From Microcebus murinus (taxonomy: Eukaryota; Chordata; Mammalia; Primates; Cheirogaleidae): a stretch of 64,000 bases of DNA. Positions 57,655-64,000 of the stretch are shown here, in pieces. The notes under the pieces are model-generated. The model saw only the letters and a program-made list of their open reading frames with translations, was not told where the DNA came from and searched no databases. Numbering within the stretch: the first letter of the stretch is position 1; each line of letters opens with the position of its first letter. The position numbers and the translations under genes were made by a program. The stretch is taken from NCBI RefSeq assembly GCF_040939455.1, contig NC_134122.1, forward strand, positions 32,654,001 to 32,718,000, in the 5' to 3' direction.

Positions 57655-57750
57655 AAATGAGATCAAAACCTCACATCTGTACAGCATTTCACAGTTTACC
57701 AAGCGCATTTAACCCTATTATCTCATCTGATTGTTACAAGACTCTTTTGA
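57655..57750 (-). repeat. MIR SINE, reverse
   Basis: TGTACAGCATTTCACAGTTT, ACCAAGCGCATTTAACCCTA and TTATCTCATCTGATTGTTAC match reverse MIR. Confidence 0.7.
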
Positions 57751-58366
57751 AATAAAAAGAGCAGAAACCATTAGCTGCATTAATAAGAAATGAAAAAGAG
57801 GAACTGATGCTCCTATTGTTGATCTGACATGCCCAAGTTCTTACAGCACAGCGGCGACAGAGAACTCTTATTCCCTCTGACCAGAAGTCCTGAGCTATTT
57901 TCCCTACTCACCCTGCTGCCCAGATTGTGGGTCGTCCCTGCTCCCCCTGGGGCCGGGATCTTGCGGCCGACACCGTAGAAGTCTTCCCCAAATTGCAGCC
58001 TCAAAGTGAAAGTGTGTTCCACCCATGCCATCCCATTATTTTCTTTCTGGAATGTTGCTCTTAGTAAATGAGGGGGAAAATTGCCCGTGACAGCTTGATA
58101 AGTACCCCCAGCCATGGTCGACAGAGGTTACCTCCAGCCACTAGGTGAGAAGTGGTCTCCATGGAAACCCAGTAGCGGAGCTATTTCTCAAATACTTCCC
58201 AACAGCAAGAGCTCAATTACAAACTTTGTCAAGAGTTTGAATGTGCTAAAGGTTGAATGAGACTACTACAGTCACACTTTTGAATAGGGGAAAAGGTCTC
58301 CAAATAATCAAAAGGTATATTTTTAAAAATTGTCTTTTGGTATACTGATATATATATGTATATGTT

Positions 58367-58368
<2 letters not shown>
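57751..58368. other. No recognised feature
   Basis: GC-richer patch with CpGs near 57946-57978; frames show no known domain. Confidence 0.4.

Positions 58369-58370
<2 letters not shown>

Positions 58371-58417
<47 letters not shown>
58371..58417. repeat. (TA)20 and (CA)3 microsatellite
   Basis: Pure TA array followed by CACACA. It produces a spurious YIYIY reading frame. Confidence 0.97.
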
Positions 58418-59162
58418 TGCATTGTATATTCTTTCAATCTCATTTGGTACAATAATACTTCTACTTCAGTGTCTCTGAAGTTCACCTTTTAGATGAAGAC
58501 ATGTTATAATGAGGATATTAGATAAAGTTTATAGCCAAACCATCTTGTTTGGAATCCAAATGGAATCTACTGCATAATAAACATGAGTTTATGTCAAAGG
58601 TTCATTATGAGCCTTCCTGGTATTTCACAGTAATAAATCAGCAAGTCTACAAAATACCCCAGTGAAGGAATGCACTTTGTTGCCAGATGCCCTCCTTAAG
58701 CAAGACGATGAAGGGCCTCTCTATTTTCTACCAAGTACCTGGAATGAAAAAGGAAAAATCTGAGCCATCACTTACCCAGTCCTTCCCCAAATGTCAATAC
58801 ATTGCCCTACAAACATGGACTTCTCCCTGCATTTCTCAGGACCTCAAATTCCTCGCGAGGGGCCTGCTGTAGACTGTCTTCCAGCTCAGATATCATTAAA
58901 TAGCATTTTTCTTCACACAGAATAAGTAGTAGATCATTCCACCTGAATTCAGATGTCCTGGAAGGATGTAAGTAAGGGTAAAAAAAATAAGATATTATAT
59001 TCAACCCTTAGCCATTCCTGGGAGGACGATCTACAACTGTGTTTAGTGTTGGGCAGGTTACCACCACTCTGTTTTTCTGCTTCTGGACTGTTCACTAAGA
59101 TCATGACTTGCTGTGACTCTAAGCATATGATATTTTAATTACAGAAAATGATTGCAAGAGCA
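58418..59162. other. No recognised feature
   Basis: Unique-looking sequence. Confidence 0.4.
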
Positions 59163-59668
59163 TGTGTGAGTTATTTATTGCTGTTGTAACAAACCATCTC
59201 AAAGCCCAATGGCCTAAACTTTATTATTTCTCACAGTTTGGTGGGTTAGCTGCAAAGGTTCATCCACTCCATGCCTTGTTGGCTGGAGTCACCTGCGCAG
59301 CCACGGTCAGCTGGAATGTGGGTTGGGGACATCTGTGATGACTTCACATGCCTGGGAGGTCATATGGGGAAGCTGGAATGGCTGGTGATTAGTGGGTCCT
59401 CTCTCCCCATCAGGTACCTAGATTCTTACACAAGGGTTCAAAAAAGTGAAAGCTGAAGCTACCCAAACTTTTATGGGCTGGGCCCAGACCTGGCACAGAA
59501 GGTGGCACTGCACTCCGTTGGTCAAAGCAAGTTAAAGGCCAGAGAAGATGCAAGGGAAGGAGAGATACAGTCTGCCTCTCAGTGGGAAGAGTTGCTTGTG
59601 CATGTAGGGATGGGACATGGGAGGGATTATTTGTGGCCGTATTTGGAGACAACACTACGGTCTGCCTG
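59163..59668 (-). mobile_element. MaLR-type LTR, reverse
   Basis: TTGCTGTTGTAACAAACCAT, TTTCTCACAGTTTGGTGGGT and GGACATGGGAGGGATTATTT follow the reverse of an old LTR, related to that at 22328. Open frames at 59410-59673 are shadows. Confidence 0.65.
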
Positions 59669-60574
59669 AACAATTATGTGGCTCCCATATGCAAAATTCA
59701 CCTACTCACCCCAAAGATCTTCAGTCTCATCCAAACTGCCTCAGGCTCAGGCCCAAAAGCCGGGACTTCAACTCCGCGTGGAAGTGGCTGGAGGTGGATG
59801 GAGCACCCCAAGTATGGCTCCTCTCTATCTGGAGACTTGGAAACCAAAACAGCAACAGTGACAACAATCGAAATTATCAGCACCTGCCCCCAAATCCATT
59901 CAACATAAACGGTGAAATAAGAACAGGATAACTACAGTAGATACTCCTGTTGAAAAAGCCAGACATATGTCATCAGTTCCCCCAACTCTGGGGGCAGGAC
60001 ATGTTCTTTGATGAAGGCCCAGTTCTGCACTATGAGAGTGAGTCCCCAATTTATTGTCCCCTGCTCGATGCTCTACACTCAGAGATCTTGACTCTGCCCT
60101 CCGAATCATTCTTTCTCTCATAAGACAGGGCCCATGCCTACAGCCGAGTATTCTCAGCCTTCTTCCTGCCAATAGGTAATGTTGGGCACCTAGAGGACTC
60201 TTGTAATTTTGAATTTCTTATTTCAGTCCAAGATGGGAATCTTGTATGATTATTTCAACACTTTGTGGGTTTCCTGTGAATCATAGTTGGTTCAATCCAT
60301 GCCCCCAAAGCCACGTCCATAATTCCCTCTGAGGCATACTTTTCTCTACTGTGGGTGTTCCTGGCTAATGTGGCACATACCTTTAAGAATCTTAGATAGT
60401 CTATTGTATAACTTCGAAGGTCTGCTAGCTCCACCTTAAATGTTTCAGGAGTCTTATACATAGGTCTTCCAACCCAGACTAGAAAGGAGTACCCCGAGAC
60501 TCTTACTTGGAGGTGTGCCATGAGACACGTGGGTGGGAGGCATTGCTAGTGGCTATCTTTGGGAATAATGTATC
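59669..60574. other. No recognised gene or repeat
   Basis: Several 60-108 codon frames in overlapping registers (59582-59931). No known domain. Confidence 0.35.
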
Positions 60575-60672
60575 ACAGAGCTGAAAGGGACCTTAGGAAC
60601 TGTATGACCATACTCATTTTGGACCAAAATAAGCCCATTTTAGAGATTAAAAATTCAAGGTTGGCACTTGAC
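60575..60672 (-). repeat. MIR3-like fragment, reverse
   Basis: AGCTGAAAGGGACCTTAGGA and CCCATTTTAGAGATTAAAAA fit reverse MIR3. Confidence 0.6.
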
Positions 60673-61064
60673 CAGCCTAAAAAAAGAAAAAAATTCAAGG
60701 TTGAAAGAAAAGACAGGAGTTGACCACAACCATAAAGAAAGTGTGTCAAGCAAGAAGTTAAGGTTTAGAAGTGCTTTCTACCACATCTCCCTTTACACTT
60801 AGTTGCAAAGAAAAAAACTGCTTTAAAACATGTTATTAGGCATATCAAAGATAAATTATCTTTGAAGTATCTTTTTTTAAACTCATACCATTGCTATCTT
60901 CCTTTAGTATGCAGAATAGAGTTGGCTCTACTGGAAAGACATAAAATCAGAGAATAGTAATCAACACAAAGTGGGAGACCAAGCTCCCAATTCTTGTATT
61001 TTTAGAACATCTGGAAGAAAAAGAAAATGTCATTTCTTTGGGGGTTATAAGTATGTAACTATCT
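60673..61064. other. No recognised feature
   Basis: AAATTCAAGGTTG is duplicated at about 60650 and 60690 around an A-rich run. Confidence 0.35.
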
Positions 61065-61480
61065 ATTCATTCTTAATTCGTTCATGTGACAGACGCTTTT
61101 TAAACACCTTCTACAAGTCAGACTACACGCTTCACATTGGAGGCTGGCCTTTGAGACACTAGGCAGGGGTGTCGGCAGTTGATAGTTGGAAATATGAACA
61201 TGTAGTGGGAAGAGAGCAAGCATCTTTACCAGGAGCTGCTGAACAATGCCGTGTAGAAGCAGAAATTCACCAAGGATTGGTAACTGCAGGTAGGATAGTT
61301 GGATGCAGGTAGAATGTAGTATGAAGGAAGGGCAGGCTGGGAAGAGAGACCCTGGGAATGTTGGAAGCATCACGCAGGACTTCGAGTTGGACAAGGAAGC
61401 TGCAGGGTCAATAACTTCAGAAGCAAGGGTGGAAGTAAAAAGAAAATGCAGCAATTTCTGTGCCAGCCTCAAATCTGAGT
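61065..61480 (-). repeat. L2-like fragment, reverse
   Basis: AATTCGTTCATGTGACAGAC then ACACCTTCTACAAGTCAGAC parallels reverse L2. The downstream part is diverged. The 137-codon reverse frame over it is not a gene. Confidence 0.4.
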
Positions 61481-61561
61481 CCCTTTACCCTGGATTAGAA
61501 TTTACAGTTTTCAATTTATTGGTCACCATAATGTCTACTCACCAAGTTTGCTTTTGCCTTT

Positions 61562-61590
61562 TTTGTTGTTGTTGTTGCTGTTGTTGCTGC
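61562..61590. repeat. (GTT)n with GCT variants
   Basis: TTGTTGTTGTTGCTGTTGTT; creates a run of cysteines in a spurious frame. Confidence 0.9.
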
Positions 61591-61795
61591 TCCCCATGGT
61601 AACACAACCTGGTGATGGAAACCATGGCCAGAGCTATTTGAGGGAGGCAGCTCAGAGCAATGACACGTGGTCATAAAATCAGCTCATGTTAGCAAAGACA
61701 TAGGGGTGCTGAGGAAGTGACCATACTGAATGCACTTACATTTTCCATTTGGGTCATGCCTTTCACTCAAAAAAGCATTTTCGATTTCCTTTTAG

Positions 61796-61869
61796 ATCAT
61801 ATACCCATGCTCCAGGACCATTGCCACGAGACAGTTGGAACAGAAGTTGTAGAACATGCTTTAAGCAAA
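61796..61869 (+). other. Exon-like 74-base segment
   Basis: Preceded by the acceptor CGATTTCCTTTTAG (ends 61795) and followed by a GTGAGT donor at 61870. It is open in the frame that runs without stops from 61717 to 61932 and would encode about 24 residues, including LQDHCHETVG and VVEHALSK. I do not recognise the protein, and no partner exon is seen in the window. Confidence 0.25.
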
Positions 61870-62229
61870 GTGAGTATACATTATTTGAAAACATCATTCA
61901 TTTTTAGAACCTGCAGCATTTCACCAAAGTGAACATTAGAGATCGTATAGCTGAAAATCTGCTATGAGTTTTTTAAAAAATAAAGAAACCAAAAAGCCCA
62001 ATTCTCATGTGCTCAGATAAACCTGGGCAGGGTGACTGTGTTCAGGCTTGTGCTCAGCCTGCCAGGGCTGGCTACCTGTTTAACCTCAGCCATGGCACAA
62101 ACACAAGGCTGGGGGCCAGACCAGTCATATTCTCAAAGAGGCAATCAAGCTGCCTAGCAAAGAAAACAGAGGCAGCGAGAGGGCACGATGCCATGAAATA
62201 AATTAGAATGAACATCCCATTTTTATCTC
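61870..62229. other. No recognised repeat
   Basis: Unique-looking sequence. Confidence 0.4.
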
Positions 62230-63450
62230 CATGGCAGTCAGCCCATTCCATTCTTTGCCTGCTATTTTCATATGTTAACAGCAGTTTGAGAGCTGAATAG
62301 GAAGAGAGGAGAAATGGTTTTAATGGAATGGAGGGGGAGAGAGGGAGGAAAACACTCGTTGACTATTAATCTAGACCTGGTAAAAACCCAGTTGTGTCTA
62401 TTGTAACCACAGATGACCGGGTTTGATTCGGGGGCTGGCCATGGGTGGCAGTGTCTTCACCCATCCTGACTGCCTCTGCCTCTCTCTTCAACCCTGCTTC
62501 CACGGCCTCTGCAAGCCTTGATGGGCAATGCTGACATTCCCCTGGTTCTTCCCCAGGGATCTCTCTAGCTGGGGCTATAGAACTCTCCCTAGTGGAGGGA
62601 GGACAGACTCTTCCTTCTCAGCTTCTCTGTCCCCCACAGAGGGTCAGTGGTCCTCCTGCTCACACATCCCTGGCTCCCACGCTGATGCGGCATCGCAGAG
62701 AGCAGGATGCTTGCGATGGGCTGGGTGCCAAGCACTGAGATCCTGCTAGAAAATGGCCCGTTTCAATGGCAGATTTTGTCCATTAAAACCTATTACGACT
62801 CCCCTCCCAGAGCCCAGCTGGCTCCATTATAGAAAATTGGAGTGAAATGATGTCAGGTTTGTGCCGTAAAAATGAATAGGAATCTTGCTTTTCATTATTT
62901 TAAATTGCAGATTGTTGCACTGATATGTATTTATTTTTGTCATTTCTCTCTGGCCCCGGTTGAGGGTCTGACCCTTGAATAATGAATAAACAGAAAGACA
63001 CATGTTGGCACTTGAGCCTTGCCTGTGTCACCCTGGTTTTTCCTTCCCATTTGTGACAAATTCGAAAAATGCAGCACTCTTAAGCGGGTTTATAATCTGC
63101 ACTCTTTTAAACTGTCACTCAATCTCTGTCTCAGAAAATAGGCTATTGAAGCTAAGGAGGAAATATTTTATAGAGACTTCAGTGACGCAAACTTGTTTCC
63201 AGGCTTAGAGGCAGCCCTCTGGTCGTTTTGGAATTAAAATAGGAATTTGGAGTAATTGTTGCTTATTGAGATAAAGGAGGTTCATTCGGAAATGCCAAAT
63301 GCATTTTAGCAGCCTTAAAAATGATGACTTCTTTTGTTTGGGTATAATCGAGTTTTTTAGATGTTTCTTTCAAACCCAGGGTTTTTACAGGGTGAATCTC
63401 AAGAGTGAGCAAAAGGTCAAAGCAACAGCAAATGTAATAGTAATGACTGT
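62230..63450. promoter_or_regulatory. Candidate conserved noncoding block
   Basis: About 1.2 kb free of recognisable repeats. It includes CATATGTTAACAGCAG, GTCCATTAAAACCTATTACG, CTCCATTATAGAAAATTGGA, AATAATGAATAAACAG and TTTTACAGGGTGAATC. The texture (AT-rich factor-like words in a balanced background) resembles developmental enhancers. Conservation is untested. Confidence 0.28.
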
Positions 63451-64000
63451 GGGTACATTTTAAAGTCTTCTATTGTTAAAAAAAATATATATATATCTTG
63501 TTGATCCAGCACTTGAGTGGCTACTGAAAGTATAAGGACCAAAAATATAATAAGTCCTAGAATTACTAGAGATATGAGAAGCTGTTGAAGTGCTATAGAG
63601 ATAAGAGAACTTATACCCCAGGGCATCCTTGATTTTTAGGAAAATGTTCAAGTCACAATGGCCTATAGCAGCCTTAGAATCATAGAACACTACAGATGAA
63701 AAACTCTGGCAAGCAAATAATAATAAAAATCCTAAAACACTATTGTTTTCATAGATGCGGAAAATGCCCCAACACCTATTTTCTTTCCAGTTTATTAATT
63801 TAAAAGTGTGACTAGTAGATTCCAGGGCAGATGGTAGCACCACGGGCCACACAGAAACACCTTCCACCAAGCCCCATCCTTCTAGGTAAGTCAGAGTCCT
63901 CCCTTATGAGAAATGACCACAATAAATGCAGAATCTGGGCTGTCCCTGAAATGGCACCCTCTTTACATTCAGCCTCATGGCCAGTGGTTAAAAACCTGGG
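63451..64000. other. No recognised feature
   Basis: A short TA array is at about 63484-63497. A 136-codon reverse frame (63460-63870) has no known domain. Confidence 0.4.

Noticed and set aside
58229..58485. YIYIY-type reading frames on the reverse strand.
   Set aside because: Translation of a (TA)n microsatellite.

Overview
This window reads as nuclear DNA of a strepsirrhine primate, most likely a lemur. Five of its six Alu copies are full-length dimers with the strepsirrhine-type middle (GTTGGCCAATT or its complement beside a TTTCTTTCTATTT run). A 5'-truncated L1 near 16.7-17.45 kb ends in a 3' UTR of the type I associate with lemur L1s. A short piggyBac-type transposon lies at 35471-35840; piggyBac elements with recent activity are known in primates from mouse lemur (Microcebus), so a cheirogaleid is my best guess. 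The genus is inference.

I find no protein-coding gene that I can support. Open frames reach 183 codons but are unrelated to known families, fall in repeats or lack splice context. The window is best described as intergenic or deep intronic sequence. It holds a layered record of mobile elements: old L2 and MIR, ancient L1M, MaLR-type LTRs, hAT-Charlie, Tigger and other DNA transposons, then strepsirrhine Alus and L1.

Layout. 0-3.2 kb: two old L1M pieces, the second split by a MER2 transposon. 3.2-11.5 kb: MaLR LTRs, MIRs, and a MER33-like element split by an Alu. 11.7-14.9 kb: few repeats, with two TAATTA-rich blocks that look like candidate conserved noncoding elements. 15.4-18.7 kb: L1 cluster, hAT-like element, LTR. 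19-26 kb: GC-richer, with several LTRs. 26-32.9 kb: Alu, a G-rich tract, MER5-like, L2, MIR and L1M pieces. 33-40.5 kb: two Alus, one inside an L1M, then the piggyBac element and another L1M carrying an AluJ-like copy. 40.5-48.6 kb: mostly unrecognised. 48.6-51.4 kb: a long reverse-strand L1M interrupted by an Alu. 51.4-59.7 kb: MIR/L2, a local 58-bp duplication, a Ty3/Gypsy-like reverse-transcriptase fossil and LTRs. 59.7-64 kb: few repeats, one exon-like segment and a third block of possible conserved noncoding sequence.

The most distinctive items are the piggyBac element with three internal 16-bp repeats, the Gypsy-like RT fossil near 55.5-55.85 kb, the duplicated 58-bp segment at 53245 and 54655, a perfect 15-bp-arm hairpin inside a MIR at 29390, and two exon-like segments with good splice sites (53083-53124 and 61796-61869). 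I saw no CRISPR array, bacterial feature, tRNA, rRNA or snRNA gene. Repeat family names come from memory of consensus sequences, not from a search.
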